Shown one piece after another: positions 8,238 through 17,164 of a stretch of DNA of 64,000 nucleotides. The DNA lies in contig NZ_AWXZ01000040.1 in NCBI RefSeq assembly GCF_000496075.1, positions 310,001 to 374,000 on the forward strand, read 5' to 3'. Origin of the DNA: Lutibaculum baratangense AMV1 (GTDB lineage Bacteria > Pseudomonadota > Alphaproteobacteria > Rhizobiales > Tepidamorphaceae). The position numbers and the translations under genes are program-made. The stretch's first letter is position 1, and each line of letters starts with the position of its first letter. The notes under the pieces were generated by a model. It had not been told where the DNA came from. It searched no databases and saw only the letters and a program-made list of their open reading frames with translations.

Positions 8238-9938
8238 ATGGACAGGAACCCGACCGGATCCGGAGGGGGAGGCGACCGGACGCTGACCAACCGCCAGGGT
8301 CATCCCGTCACGAACAACCAGTCGAGCCGTACCGTCGGCAGCCGAGGCCCGGCGACGCTCGAGAACTACCAGTTCCTCGAGAAGATCTCGCATTTCGACC
8401 GCGAGCGGATCCCCGAGCGCGTCGTGCACGCGCGCGGCTTCGTCTGCTACGGCGAGCTGGAGGTCACCGGCAAGATCGGCGACGAGCCGGCCTCGAAATA
8501 CACCCGCGCGAAGCTCTTCCAGGAGGCCGGCAAGAAGACCCCGCTCGCCATCCGCTTCTCGACCGTCATCGGCGGCCGCGACTCCTCGGAGACGGCGCGC
8601 GACCCGCGCGGCTTCGCCGTCAAGTTCTACACCGAGGACGGCAACTGGGACCTCGTCGGCAACAATCTCGCGGTCTTCTTCATCCGCGACGCGATCAAGT
8701 TCCCCGACGTCATCCACTCGCTGAAGCCCGATCCGGTCACGTTCCGGCAGGAACCGAACCGCATCTTCGACTTCATGAGCCAGACGCCCGAATCCATGCA
8801 CATGCTGACGCATCTGTTCAGCCCGCGCGGCATCCCGGCGAGCTACCGGCACATGGAAGGCTTCGGCGTGAACACCTACAAGATGGTGAACGCCGACGGC
8901 GGAACGGTGCTGGTGAAGTACCACTTCCACCCTCGCCAGGGCGTGGCGAGCCTCACGGCCGGCGAGGCCGCGAAGGTGCAGGGCCAGGATCTCGGCTCCG
9001 CCTCCAAGGATCTCTATTCCGCGATCGAGATGGGCGAGTACCCGCAGTGGGACATGTACGTCCAGATCATGGAGGACCACGATCACCCAGAGCTCGACTG
9101 GGATCCGCTCGACGACACGAAGATCTGGCCGGAGAAGGACTTCCCGCTCCGCCACGTCGGGGTGATGACGCTCAACCGCAACGTCGATGACTTCTTCAAC
9201 GAGAACGAGCAGATCGCGATGGGCACCGGCGTGCTCGTCGACGGGCTCGACTTCTCCGACGACAAGATGCTCGTCGGCCGGACGTTCTCCTATTCCGACA
9301 CGCAGCGCTACCGGGTGGGGCCGAACTACCTGCAGCTGCCGGTGAACCAGCCGAAGAACGCGCGGCAGCACACGAACCAGTCGGGCGGGCAGATGTCGTT
9401 CTACCGGGACGCGGCGCCGGGCCAGAACCCGCACGTGAACTACGAGCCCTCGATCCACAACGGGTTGCAGGAGGCCTCTCACGAGGAGCCGAACAACCCG
9501 CCGGAGATCAAGGGCCGGCTGACGCGCAGCGTGCTCGAGCGGCGCAACGACTACGTCCAGGCCCGCGGCCGCTTCAACACGATGATGGACTGGGAGCGCG
9601 ACGACCTCGTCGCCAACATGGGCGACCTCCTGTCGCAGTGCGAGCGCGACGTGCAGGAGCGGATGATCTGGCACTTCTTCATGGTGCATGACGACTACGG
9701 CAAGCGTGTCGGCGACGTCATCGGCATCACGGCGGACGACGTGAAGAAGCTCGGCCCGCTGCCGAAGCAGGTGCTGACGGACGAGGACAAGCGCCGCCTG
9801 GAGAAGCTCGGCAACAACGGCGACAAGATCGACCCGACCGTCTGGGGCCAGTGGACGAGCTCGGTCGAGAACCGCAAGGCGACCGCCGAGGAGGTCCTCG
9901 GAATGCAGAAGAAGGCGATGGGACAGGCGGCCGAATAG
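8238..9938 (+). CDS. Monofunctional heme catalase
   Basis: 566 residues, starting at the ATG at 8238, which has a strong AGGAGGAA site just upstream. Clade-typical motifs are present: the distal histidine segment RVVHARG, the distal asparagine in [12 protein letters not shown], and the proximal heme-tyrosine motif [14 protein letters not shown]. The core (about 35-520) matches small-subunit catalases, and the C-terminal tail is short, so this is not the large KatE type with a flavodoxin-like domain. The enzyme dismutates hydrogen peroxide in the cytoplasm. The gene stands alone between hairpins on both sides. Confidence 0.96.
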   Translation: MDRNPTGSGGGGDRTLTNRQGHPVTNNQSSRTVGSRGPATLENYQFLEKISHFDRERIPERVVHARGFVCYGELEVTGKIGDEPASKYTRAKLFQEAGKKTPLAIRFSTVIGGRDSSETARDPRGFAVKFYTEDGNWDLVGNNLAVFFIRDAIKFPDVIHSLKPDPVTFRQEPNRIFDFMSQTPESMHMLTHLFSPRGIPASYRHMEGFGVNTYKMVNADGGTVLVKYHFHPRQGVASLTAGEAAKVQGQDLGSASKDLYSAIEMGEYPQWDMYVQIMEDHDHPELDWDPLDDTKIWPEKDFPLRHVGVMTLNRNVDDFFNENEQIAMGTGVLVDGLDFSDDKMLVGRTFSYSDTQRYRVGPNYLQLPVNQPKNARQHTNQSGGQMSFYRDAAPGQNPHVNYEPSIHNGLQEASHEEPNNPPEIKGRLTRSVLERRNDYVQARGRFNTMMDWERDDLVANMGDLLSQCERDVQERMIWHFFMVHDDYGKRVGDVIGITADDVKKLGPLPKQVLTDEDKRRLEKLGNNGDKIDPTVWGQWTSSVENRKATAEEVLGMQKKAMGQAAE

Positions 9939-9991
9939 GGCCGCGGGTGAGACTGAATCCGGCTCGGCCGGCGCACCCACGCTAAAGAGGA

Positions 9992-10017
9992 GGGCTCCGA
10001 AACGTTCGGGGCCCTTT
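9992..10017 (+). terminator. Rho-independent terminator of the catalase gene
   Basis: A 10-bp stem (GGGCTCCGAA with TTCGGGGCCC, one G-T pair) with a three-base loop is followed directly by TTT, 53 bases after the catalase stop. Confidence 0.75.
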
Positions 10018-10096
10018 CACTTGTTTGCTTATGCCCGGAGGCTCGACGGGCGGTTCGGGATCACCCTTCGCCCAGGTCGCATCGACGGGAACGGAA

Positions 10097-10132
10097 CCGC
10101 CGCAGCGCGGTCGCCTGGTCGCGCTGCGGCGG
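10097..10132. terminator. Strong 13-bp hairpin between convergent genes
   Basis: CCGCCGCAGCGCG at 10097-10109 pairs perfectly with 10120-10132 around a 10-base loop. It lies 71 bases past the stop of the minus-strand aminotransferase gene and beyond the catalase terminator. It probably ends or protects the aminotransferase transcript. There is no T-run on either strand. Confidence 0.5.
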
Positions 10133-10203
10133 CTGTCTCGCCCCGGGAGGATCAGCGGGGCGGAGTCTCGGGCGGATGGGGACCTTCTGCCCGGGTTTCG
10201 TCC

Positions 10204-11403
10204 TCAGGCGGCGGCGCGGGTCGACGAAGCTCCGGCCGCGCTGCGGCGGTAGTGCTCCTCGGCCGCCGCGACGCCGACGCCCGCCTCAACCTGCATGCCG
10301 AGGTCGCGCATCGTCATCTCGACGCCGGCGAGCGCCTGCATGATCATCAGCTCGTTCATCCAGCCGAGATGGCCGATCCGGAAGACCTTTCCGGCGACCT
10401 TCGACAGCCCCGCGCCGAGCGAGAGGCCGTAGCGGTGGTAGGCGTGGCTCACGACCTTGCCCGCGTCGAAGCCCTCGGGCACGAGGATCGCGCTGACGGT
10501 GTCGGAGTGCCACTTCGGCTCGCGGGCGCAGAGCTTGAGGCCCCAGGCGTCGACGGCCTTGCGCACGCCCTCGGCGATCCGGTGGTGCCGCGCGAAGACG
10601 TTCTCCAGCCCCTCTTCCTCGAGGAGGTCGATCGAGGCGCGCAGGCCGTGCAGGAGCGGCGTGGCCGGCGTGTAGGGGAAGTAGCCGTCCTTGTTCAGCT
10701 TCAGCATGTCCTCGAAGCTGAAATAGGTGCGCGGCAGCTTTGCGCGGGTCGTCTCGCCGATCGCACGATCGCTCGCCGCGACGATCGAGAGGCCTGTCGG
10801 CAGCATGAAGCCCTTCTGCGTGCCGGACACGCAGATGTCGACGCCCCACTCGTCCATGCGGAAATCGATCGAGGCGATGGAGGACACGCCGTCGACCATC
10901 AGCATCGCCGGGTGACCCGCCGCGTCGAGGGCCTTGCGCACGGCGGCGACGTCGCTCGTCACGCCCGTGGCGGTCTCGTTATGGCAGACGAGGACGGCCT
11001 TGATCTCGTGGTTCTTGTCCGCGGCGAGACGCTCGGCATACGTCTCCACCGGCACGCCCTCGCCCCACGGCACCTCGATCGCGTCGAGGTTGAGGCCATG
11101 GCGGCGGCACATGTCGGCCCAGAGGTGGGAGAACTGGCCGAAGACCGAGGTCAGCACCTTGTCGCCGGGCGACAGCGTGTTCGTGAGGGCCGCTTCCCAG
11201 CCGCCGGTGCCGGAGCCCGGGTAGAGGAAGACGTGGCCGCTCGACATCTTGAAGATGCGCTTGATGTCGTTGAACAGCGGCACCGTCAGCTTCGGGAAGT
11301 CCGGCGACCGCTGGTCCTCGGAGGGAACGAACATGGCCGTCCGAAGGCGTTCCGGCAGATTTGTCGGACCGGGAATGAAAAGTGCATGATAACCGGCACG
11401 CAT
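10204..11403 (-). CDS. Serine-glyoxylate-type aminotransferase (PLP class V)
   Basis: 399 residues of the AGXT/SgaA fold. Visible features are the N-terminal substrate loop FIPGPTNLPERL, the phosphate-binding PGSGTGGWEA, the cofactor aspartate in MVDGVSS, and the PLP-binding lysine in SGTQKGF (Lys197). Members transfer the amino group of serine or aspartate to glyoxylate, making glycine, in the serine cycle or the beta-hydroxyaspartate cycle (BhcA). The other beta-hydroxyaspartate genes are absent, so donor specificity is open. The gene is divergent from a LysR regulator, which probably controls it. Confidence 0.9.
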   Translation of the reverse strand: MRAGYHALFIPGPTNLPERLRTAMFVPSEDQRSPDFPKLTVPLFNDIKRIFKMSSGHVFLYPGSGTGGWEAALTNTLSPGDKVLTSVFGQFSHLWADMCRRHGLNLDAIEVPWGEGVPVETYAERLAADKNHEIKAVLVCHNETATGVTSDVAAVRKALDAAGHPAMLMVDGVSSIASIDFRMDEWGVDICVSGTQKGFMLPTGLSIVAASDRAIGETTRAKLPRTYFSFEDMLKLNKDGYFPYTPATPLLHGLRASIDLLEEEGLENVFARHHRIAEGVRKAVDAWGLKLCAREPKWHSDTVSAILVPEGFDAGKVVSHAYHRYGLSLGAGLSKVAGKVFRIGHLGWMNELMIMQALAGVEMTMRDLGMQVEAGVGVAAAEEHYRRSAAGASSTRAAA

Positions 11404-11579
11404 GTCGGGTCTTTCCTCCTTGAATGGGCGAGGCGGGGCCGCGGTGTCCTGGTGGAGAGAGGGGTCGCGAGCCCGTCCTTACGTCTTGTTGTATGTCACA
11501 GCGCCTCAGCCATCACATTGGACAGAGAGGACGCTATTGCGTAAACCAGCTAATTCTCGCACCACGATGAGTTGAGATC

Positions 11580-12494
11580 ATGGCCAGCCTTCGCAGGCGG
11601 CTTCCGCCGCTGAACGCGCTCCTGACTTTCGAGGCCGCCGCGCGCCACTTGAACTTCACTCGCGCCGCCGAAGAACTGCTCGTCACCCAGGCTGCCGTGA
11701 GCCGCCAGGTCCAGCATTTGGAGGAGCATCTGGGCGCCACGCTCTTCGAGCGGCGGCATCGCCAGCTCGAGCTGACAGGCATCGGCCAGCGGCTGGCCCG
11801 CGCCGTGGCGATCGGCTTCGAGCATGTGGCGCAGGCCGCCGACGAGATCGTCGAGGAGCGTACGCGAGCGGACGTGACGGTGTCGTCGAGCGTGACCTTC
11901 GCCTCCTACTGGCTCATGTCGCGGATCGCGAACTACCGGGCCAACTATCCCGACGTCGACCTGCACCTCGTGGCGACCGCGAAGACGCGGGACATCACCC
12001 GGTCGGGCATCGACCTCGCCATCCGCTACGGGCGGGGCGAGTGGCCGGGACTGAGGGCGCACTACCTGTTCGACAACGACATCTTCCCGGTCTGCGCGCC
12101 GCGCTTCCTCGCGGAGCACGGGCCGATCGACACGCTCGCGGCGCTGAGGAAGGCGACCCGCCTGCACATGGTCCAGTTCGACCGGAACTGGGTGACCTGG
12201 CCCTCGTGGTTCGCCGAGTTCGGCATCGACGAGCCGGGCGAGGAGGGCGGGCTGTCCTTCGACAACTACATGCTTCTGATCCACGCCTGCATCCGGGGGG
12301 AGGGCGTCGCGCTGTGCGGCGGCAGGCTCGCGGAGGATCTGATCGCGCGCGGCGACCTCGTGCGGCCGCTCAAGTCGGCGATCCGCTCCGACCGCGCCTT
12401 CTACCTGCTCGAGCCGGACGGTATTCCGGCCCGGCCCGCGGTCCGGCACTTTCGCGACTGGCTCCTGGGCGAGGCGCGCCGCGGCAACGAGTGA
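11580..12494 (+). CDS. LysR family transcriptional regulator (GcvA-like)
   Basis: 304 residues. The N-terminal winged helix (RRLPPLNALLTFEAAARHLN, then AAEELLVTQAAVSRQVQHLEE) is typical of the GcvA/AmpR branch, followed by a periplasmic-binding-like effector domain (about 92-300). The gene is divergent from the aminotransferase across 176 bp, the classic layout in which LysR regulators sense a metabolite of the adjacent pathway, here possibly glyoxylate, glycine or serine. The segment ATTGCGTAAACCAGCTAAT about 50 bases upstream of the start resembles a loose LysR box, but this is weak. Confidence 0.9.
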   Translation: MASLRRRLPPLNALLTFEAAARHLNFTRAAEELLVTQAAVSRQVQHLEEHLGATLFERRHRQLELTGIGQRLARAVAIGFEHVAQAADEIVEERTRADVTVSSSVTFASYWLMSRIANYRANYPDVDLHLVATAKTRDITRSGIDLAIRYGRGEWPGLRAHYLFDNDIFPVCAPRFLAEHGPIDTLAALRKATRLHMVQFDRNWVTWPSWFAEFGIDEPGEEGGLSFDNYMLLIHACIRGEGVALCGGRLAEDLIARGDLVRPLKSAIRSDRAFYLLEPDGIPARPAVRHFRDWLLGEARRGNE

Positions 12495-12600
12495 GGCAGG
12501 ACGCGCACGGGTGGAAGCGGGCGGTCGGGTCGATTAGTAAGGACCGGGACCTGACGTCTCTCCGAATCAGCCGCCATGCGGCAGGAAGCGAGTTACCCCT

Positions 12601-13215
12601 ATGAGAGCAGTTTCGATGCAGGAGCCGGCACGGCTCGAGGACGAGAAGCCGTCCAAGGAGAAGGACGCGCCGTCCTTGCAGGTCGACAACCACCTGTTCG
12701 ACGCGCGGACGGTGCTGATCACCGGGCAGATCAAGGACACCGTGGCGCGCGAAGTGTGCTCGCGGCTCCTCGCGCTCGCCCAGGTTTCGAACGATCCGAT
12801 CACGGTGATCGTCTCCTCGCCCGGCGGGCATGTCGAGTCGGGCGACATGATCCACGACACGATCCGATTCATCGCGCCGGACGTGCGCATGGTCGGGATG
12901 GGCTGGGTCGCGAGCGCCGGGGCGCTCGTCTACGTCTCCGTGCCCAAGGAGAGGCGGTTCTGCACGAAGAACACCCGCTTCCTCCTGCACCAGCCCCACG
13001 GCGGCGCGGGCGGCATGGCCAGCGACATCGAGATCCAGGCGCGCGAGATCATCCGGATGCGCGACCGCCTCAACAGGATCTTCGCGGAGGCGACGGGCCA
13101 GACGTTGGAGCGCATCGTCGCCGACACGGACCGCGACTACTGGATGAGCGCGCAGGAGGGCGTCGAGTACGGCCTCGTGGGCAAGGTCATCGACAATGTG
13201 AGCGAGTTGCGCTGA
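12601..13215 (+). CDS. clpP: ClpP-family ATP-dependent protease subunit
   Basis: 204 residues. The ClpP fold is clear, and the catalytic triad can be placed at Ser105 (WVASAGA), His130 (FLLHQPHGG) and Asp179 (DTDRDYW). The segment around the serine (GWVASAGA rather than GQAASMGA) and a charged 25-residue N-terminal extension mark it as a paralogue rather than the standard housekeeping ClpP. It should form a barrel protease that needs a Clp ATPase for unfolding; no clpX or clpA is adjacent. It is a single-gene unit with its own terminator. An in-frame ATG 15 bases downstream is an alternative start. Confidence 0.88.
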   Translation: MRAVSMQEPARLEDEKPSKEKDAPSLQVDNHLFDARTVLITGQIKDTVAREVCSRLLALAQVSNDPITVIVSSPGGHVESGDMIHDTIRFIAPDVRMVGMGWVASAGALVYVSVPKERRFCTKNTRFLLHQPHGGAGGMASDIEIQAREIIRMRDRLNRIFAEATGQTLERIVADTDRDYWMSAQEGVEYGLVGKVIDNVSELR

Positions 13216-13242
13216 CGACCCTCACGGATCACGGATGAAACC

Positions 13243-13270
13243 GGACGCCGGCGGCAAGACGCCGGCGTCC
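13243..13270 (+). terminator. Terminator hairpin after the ClpP-family gene
   Basis: A perfect 11-bp stem (GGACGCCGGCG with CGCCGGCGTCC) encloses a six-base loop 27 bases after the stop. The convergent HAD gene ends at 13308, so it may act in both directions. No T-run. Confidence 0.6.
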
Positions 13271-13307
13271 TCGCATCCGCCCGTGTGAAGGCCGTGGCGC
13301 CGCGGCG

Positions 13308-13988
13308 TCAGAGCGCCTCGGGGTTCCATTCCCTGAGCGCCAGGATCGTCGCCTGGACGTCCCTCAGCCGGTTCACCACGGTCACCGCGCCCGCCTCCGT
13401 CAGCACCTCCGCGTGGCCGGTATAGGTGTGGCTCGCGCCGGTGAAGCCGATCACGCGCATGCCTGCGCGCATGGCGCCGGTGACGCCAGTCGGCGAATCC
13501 TCCACCACGATCACCTCCCGCGGATCGATCTCGAACTGGCGCGCGGCGTGGAGGAAGACGTCGGGCTCGGGCTTGCCGCGGCCGTCTCCGATGTCGCGAG
13601 CGGAGAAGATATGCGGCTCGAGCCGGCCCCAGAGACCGGCCGCGCGGAGGCTGACCTCCAGCCGCTCGCGGCGCGAGTTCGAACAGACGCAGCGGTTGCC
13701 CGGCAGCTGGTCGAGCATCTCCTTCGCGCCCGCCAGCGCCTTCACCTCGCTCTTCAGGCGGCGATCAGTCTCCGCCTCGGCCTTCTCCACCATCCCCTCG
13801 GGGAGAGGCCGCCCGACCTCGGCCGCGGCCGCCTCGAAGATCCTCTCGGTCGTGAAGCCCGCGAACCGCTCGGCCATCTCCTCGGGCTTCACCTTGTAGC
13901 CGATCGTGGCGAGCAGCCCGGCGTCGACCCGGGCGGAAATGATCTCGGAGTCGATCAGCACTCCGTCGCAGTCGAATATCGTCAGCAT
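13308..13988 (-). CDS. HAD-superfamily hydrolase, phosphoglycolate phosphatase-like
   Basis: 226 residues read from the ATG at 13988, placing the nucleophile motif FDCDGVLIDSE at the very N-terminus as expected. The later motifs also fit: VCSNSRRERL (motif II), KPEPDVF (motif III lysine) and VVEDSPTGVTGA (motif IV). This is subfamily IA, which includes phosphoglycolate phosphatase, beta-phosphoglucomutase and GS1-type enzymes. The substrate is unresolved. It is divergent from the sodium channel gene across about 100 bp. Confidence 0.88.
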   Translation of the reverse strand: MLTIFDCDGVLIDSEIISARVDAGLLATIGYKVKPEEMAERFAGFTTERIFEAAAAEVGRPLPEGMVEKAEAETDRRLKSEVKALAGAKEMLDQLPGNRCVCSNSRRERLEVSLRAAGLWGRLEPHIFSARDIGDGRGKPEPDVFLHAARQFEIDPREVIVVEDSPTGVTGAMRAGMRVIGFTGASHTYTGHAEVLTEAGAVTVVNRLRDVQATILALREWNPEAL

Positions 13989-14089
13989 CGGAAGGGTCGC
14001 TTCTTCATGTTCTCGTGCGCGCCAGGCTCTTGACGCCGGGGAGGGGTAGAGGGCCATTCGTCGGCCACAACCTCAAGCGAATCGGCCTC

Positions 14090-14905
14090 ATGCGCAACGC
14101 ACTCGCCAGCTTCCTCCGTTCCCGCAGGTGGGAATATTTCATCATCGGCGTCATCGTCCTGAACGCGATCGTGCTGGGCCTCGAGACGAGCGGCGCGGCC
14201 ATGGCGGCCGTGGGGCCCCTCCTCATCGGGATAGACCGCGCGATCCTCGGGATCTTCGTCGTCGAGATCGCCCTCAGGATCTTCGCCTTCGGGCCGCGCT
14301 TCTTCCGCGACCCGTGGAGCCTCTTCGACTTCACGATCGTGGCGATCTCGCTCCTGCCGGCGACGGGGCCCCTTCAGGTGCTGCGCGCGCTGCGTATCCT
14401 CCGCGTGCTGCGCCTCATCTCGGTCGTGCCCTCGCTCAGGCGGGTGATCGGCGGGCTCGTGGCGGCGCTGCCCGGCATGGGCTCGATCGTGATTCTTCTG
14501 GGGCTCGTCTTCTACGTCTTCGCGGTGATGGCGACGAAGCTCTACGGCGAGACGTTTCCGGACTGGTTCGGCAGCATCGGCGCCTCGATCTACACGCTCT
14601 TCCAGGTGATGACGCTGGAGAGCTGGTCGATGGGCATCGTGCGGCCGGTCATGGAGGCCTATCCGCAGGCCTGGCTGTTCTTCGTGCCGTTCATCCTGTG
14701 CACGACCTATGCCGTCCTGAACCTCTTCATCGGTGTGATCGTCTCGGCCATGCAGGAGGAGCACCAGGCCTTCGCGGAGGCGGAACAGGAGATGGTCCAC
14801 GCGGAGAACGCGATGCTGCTGGAAGAGCTCAGGGCCCTGCGTCACGAGGTCGCGGAACTTCGCGCTGTCCATGCCGCCCAGGCGGGAGGCGGCGCGAAGC
14901 CGTGA
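14090..14905 (+). CDS. NaChBac-type voltage-gated sodium channel
   Basis: 271 residues with one six-helix voltage-gated domain. S4 carries arginines every third residue (Arg99, Arg102, Arg105, Arg108). The pore loop has the selectivity filter TLESWSM (175-181), the same as NavAb and close to NaChBac, which indicates sodium selectivity. S6 ends near NLFIGVIVSAMQ and is followed by a charged C-terminal helix (about 230-262) of the coiled-coil type that tetramerises these channels. It should be an inner-membrane homotetramer. The ATG at 14090 is chosen because the channel homology begins right after it. Confidence 0.9.
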   Translation: MRNALASFLRSRRWEYFIIGVIVLNAIVLGLETSGAAMAAVGPLLIGIDRAILGIFVVEIALRIFAFGPRFFRDPWSLFDFTIVAISLLPATGPLQVLRALRILRVLRLISVVPSLRRVIGGLVAALPGMGSIVILLGLVFYVFAVMATKLYGETFPDWFGSIGASIYTLFQVMTLESWSMGIVRPVMEAYPQAWLFFVPFILCTTYAVLNLFIGVIVSAMQEEHQAFAEAEQEMVHAENAMLLEELRALRHEVAELRAVHAAQAGGGAKP

Positions 14906-14934
14906 GATGACGGATGCGGCGGCGCCGCTTGCGC

Positions 14935-15960
14935 TCAGCCGCCCGTGAGGCTCATGTGCCGGCCGACGCTCGGCTTCTTCGAGCGCCGGTCGATGACGAA
15001 GTCGTGGCCCTTCGGCTTGCGGGCGATCGCCTCGGCGATTCGCTGGTGCAGGAGCTCGTTGCCCTCCGAGGCACGCACCGCCTCGCGCAGGTCGGCCGCG
15101 TCGTCCTGGCCGAGGCACATATAGAGCGTGCCCGTGCAGGTCAGCCGCACCCGGTTGCAGCTCTCGCAGAAATTGTGGGTCATCGGCGTGATGAAGCCGA
15201 GCCGTCCGCCGGTCTCCTTCACCTCCACGTAGCGCGCCGGGCCGCCGGTCTTGTACGGGATGTCCTCGAGGGTGAGGGCTTGCGCCAGCCGCGCACGCAC
15301 GAGGCTCAAGGGGAGGTACTGGTCCGTCCGGTCCTCCTCGATCTCGCCCATCGGCATCGTCTCGATGATCGTCATGTCCATGCCGCGGCCGTGCGCCCAG
15401 CGCAGCATCGATTCGAGCTCGTCCTCGTTCACCCCCTTCAGCGCGACGGTGTTGATCTTCACCTTCAGTCCCGCCTGCTGGGCCGCGTCGAGCCCGGCGA
15501 GGACCTTGTCGAGGCTGCCCCAGCGCGTGATCGCCTTGAACTTGTCGTGATCGAGCGTGTCGATCGACACGTTGATGCGGCGCACACCCGCGGCGTGCAG
15601 CCCCTTGGCGAAGCGCTGGAGCTGCGAGCCGTTCGTCGTGACGGTCAGCTCCTCGAGCGCGCCCGATTCGAGGTGCCGCGACATCGCCTCGAAGAACGAC
15701 ATGATGTTGCGCCGGACGAGCGGCTCGCCGCCGGTGATGCGCAGCTTCCTGACGCCGCGCTCGACGAAGGCCGTCGACACGCGGTCGAGCTCCTCAAGCG
15801 TGAGAAGCTCCTTTTTCGGCAGGAAATTCATGTGTTCCGACATGCAATAGACGCAGCGGAAGTCGCAGCGGTCCGTCACCGAGACCCGGAGATAGGTGAT
15901 CGCGCGCTGGAACGGGTCGACGAGCGGCGCCCGTGCGGTGATGTCTGAAATGGCACTCAT
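14935..15960 (-). CDS. moaA: GTP 3',8-cyclase MoaA
   Basis: 341 residues. The radical SAM motif CDFRCVYC lies near the N-terminus, the second Fe-S site cysteines are in [13 protein letters not shown], and the protein ends SLTGG with the C-terminal double glycine that MoaA needs. It starts molybdenum cofactor synthesis by cyclising GTP together with MoaC. The gene is divergent from the formate dehydrogenase locus, whose FdhA requires this cofactor, and shares a 266-bp intergenic region with it. The ATG at 15960 ([12 protein letters not shown]) fits the family N-terminus better than upstream starts. Confidence 0.96.
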   Translation of the reverse strand: MSAISDITARAPLVDPFQRAITYLRVSVTDRCDFRCVYCMSEHMNFLPKKELLTLEELDRVSTAFVERGVRKLRITGGEPLVRRNIMSFFEAMSRHLESGALEELTVTTNGSQLQRFAKGLHAAGVRRINVSIDTLDHDKFKAITRWGSLDKVLAGLDAAQQAGLKVKINTVALKGVNEDELESMLRWAHGRGMDMTIIETMPMGEIEEDRTDQYLPLSLVRARLAQALTLEDIPYKTGGPARYVEVKETGGRLGFITPMTHNFCESCNRVRLTCTGTLYMCLGQDDAADLREAVRASEGNELLHQRIAEAIARKPKGHDFVIDRRSKKPSVGRHMSLTGG

Positions 15961-16115
15961 GTTCACGCCGTGGGCGGTTCGAGGTCTAAAGGGCCGGTTG
16001 TTTCGTCGCGGCGACCGTAGCGTCAGGCAGACGCCCGCGCATGTGCCACCATAGCCTGCCCGGAATTTCTGCCCATTACATGCGGATTTTGCGCGCCCGT
16101 TCAATGGGGTGTCGT

Positions 16116-16130
16116 TGTTGCAGCGCAACA
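16116..16130. promoter_or_regulatory. Inverted repeat TGTTGC-AGC-GCAACA
   Basis: A perfect 6-bp inverted repeat with a three-base spacer lies between divergent moaA and the formate dehydrogenase chaperone gene. It has the size and symmetry of an operator for a dimeric regulator. TGTTGC half-sites recur in other intergenic regions of this locus (33835, 35424 reversed, 36973). Confidence 0.45.
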
Positions 16131-16139
16131 TCGAGCGGA

Positions 16140-16168
16140 CTTGCACGAAAGCTGATTTCTTGTGCAAG
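16140..16168. promoter_or_regulatory. Inverted repeat CTTGCAC-N15-GTGCAAG
   Basis: A perfect 7-bp inverted repeat with a 15-base spacer sits about 60 bases upstream of the chaperone start. The right arm runs into GCAAGATGTT (16164-16173), which recurs exactly at 33842-33851 in front of the DUF3305 gene of the same locus. Function is inferred from symmetry and position. Confidence 0.4.
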
Positions 16169-16226
16169 ATGTTCCTTGGAGAGAGGCGCGGCCTTCGGGC
16201 CGTGGGTGAGAGTGTCGAAAGCAGCG

Positions 16227-16808
16227 ATGGAAATCGCCGCGGAAGATGTGGCGCGCGCGCAGTTCTACAGGCTGCTCGCCCGCCTTCTGTCGCGGCCAGC
16301 CTCGGAAGGCGATCTCGGACTCTGTCGTGCGCTCGTGGGCGACGACAGCGAGATCGGCCGCGCGATTCGGGCGGTGGCCGAGGCCGCGCGCGAGGCGACG
16401 CCGGCGAGCGTCGAGCGCGAGTATCACGACCTCTTCATCGGGCTCGGCCGGGGCGAGCTCGTCCCTTACGGCTCCTACTACCTGACCGGATTCCTGAACG
16501 AGAAGCCGCTGGCGCGACTGCGCCAGAGCATGGCGGAACTCGGCATCGAGCGCTCGCCGGAGGTCAGGGAGCCCGAGGACCACATCGCCGCCGTGTGCGA
16601 CATGATGGGCGGGCTGATCACGGGCGATCTCGCGCCCGGCGCCGGTCTCGAAGAGCAGAAGCGCTTCTTCTCCAGTCATCTGGCCCCTTGGGCCAGCCAC
16701 TTCTTCAAGGATCTCGGGAACGCGAAGACGGCCCGCTTCTATGCCCCGGTCGGGGCGCTGGGGCGGAGCTTCGTCGAGGTCGAGGAAGCCGGATTCGAGA
16801 TGGTCTGA
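16227..16808 (+). CDS. TorD/DmsD-like chaperone for formate dehydrogenase
   Basis: 193 residues from the ATG at 16227 ([14 protein letters not shown]); a GTG 15 bases upstream is an alternative. The all-helical TorD fold is indicated by [14 protein letters not shown], the loop [29 protein letters not shown] and the motif [13 protein letters not shown], the signature region of these redox-enzyme maturation proteins. Such chaperones bind the twin-arginine leader of a molybdoenzyme and help cofactor insertion before export. As first gene of the locus it should serve FdhA. Confidence 0.87.
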   Translation: MEIAAEDVARAQFYRLLARLLSRPASEGDLGLCRALVGDDSEIGRAIRAVAEAAREATPASVEREYHDLFIGLGRGELVPYGSYYLTGFLNEKPLARLRQSMAELGIERSPEVREPEDHIAAVCDMMGGLITGDLAPGAGLEEQKRFFSSHLAPWASHFFKDLGNAKTARFYAPVGALGRSFVEVEEAGFEMV

Positions 16809-16900
16809 AGCGGACGCTGCCGCCGGCCGGCGCCACGTCCGTTACCGGAAGTTGATGATCCTTCCTCCAGGAGGAGGGAGCGTGGAGAGAGGAGTTCGAT

Positions 16901-17104
16901 ATGGAACGCCAGGACAACAAGGCCGGGGAATCCCGGCGCGGGTTCCTGAGGCTCGCGGGGCTCGGATCGGTGGTCGCCGGGGCGACGCTGGTCGCCGGGA
17001 AGGGCGAGGCCGAGGCGGCGGTCGCCGCCGCCGACGGGACGTCCGGTGCCGGCTACCGGGAGACCGAGCACGTGCGCAAGGTCTACGAGGTTTCGCGCTT
17101 CTGA
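16901..17104 (+). CDS. Small twin-arginine-targeted protein of the formate dehydrogenase region
   Basis: 67 residues with a clear Tat signal (SRRGFLRLAGLG) and a mature part of only about 30 residues that ends GYRETEHVRKVYEVSRF. A strong purine-rich site (GAGAGAGGAG) precedes the ATG. It matches the short protein family known as the formate dehydrogenase region Tat target, always found just before the catalytic subunit. Its role is unknown; the length suggests a small structural subunit or folding partner that travels with FdhA. Confidence 0.85.
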   Translation: MERQDNKAGESRRGFLRLAGLGSVVAGATLVAGKGEAEAAVAAADGTSGAGYRETEHVRKVYEVSRF

Positions 17105-17164
17105 TCCGCTTCGCCCCAGGAGGGCCGCGCCCGATCGTGAAGGGCGCGGTGGAGGAGAGAGACA

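Noticed and set aside
10204-12494. Possible beta-hydroxyaspartate cycle operon
   Set aside because: Only the aminotransferase is present; the aldolase, dehydratase and reductase genes are absent and the regulator is LysR.
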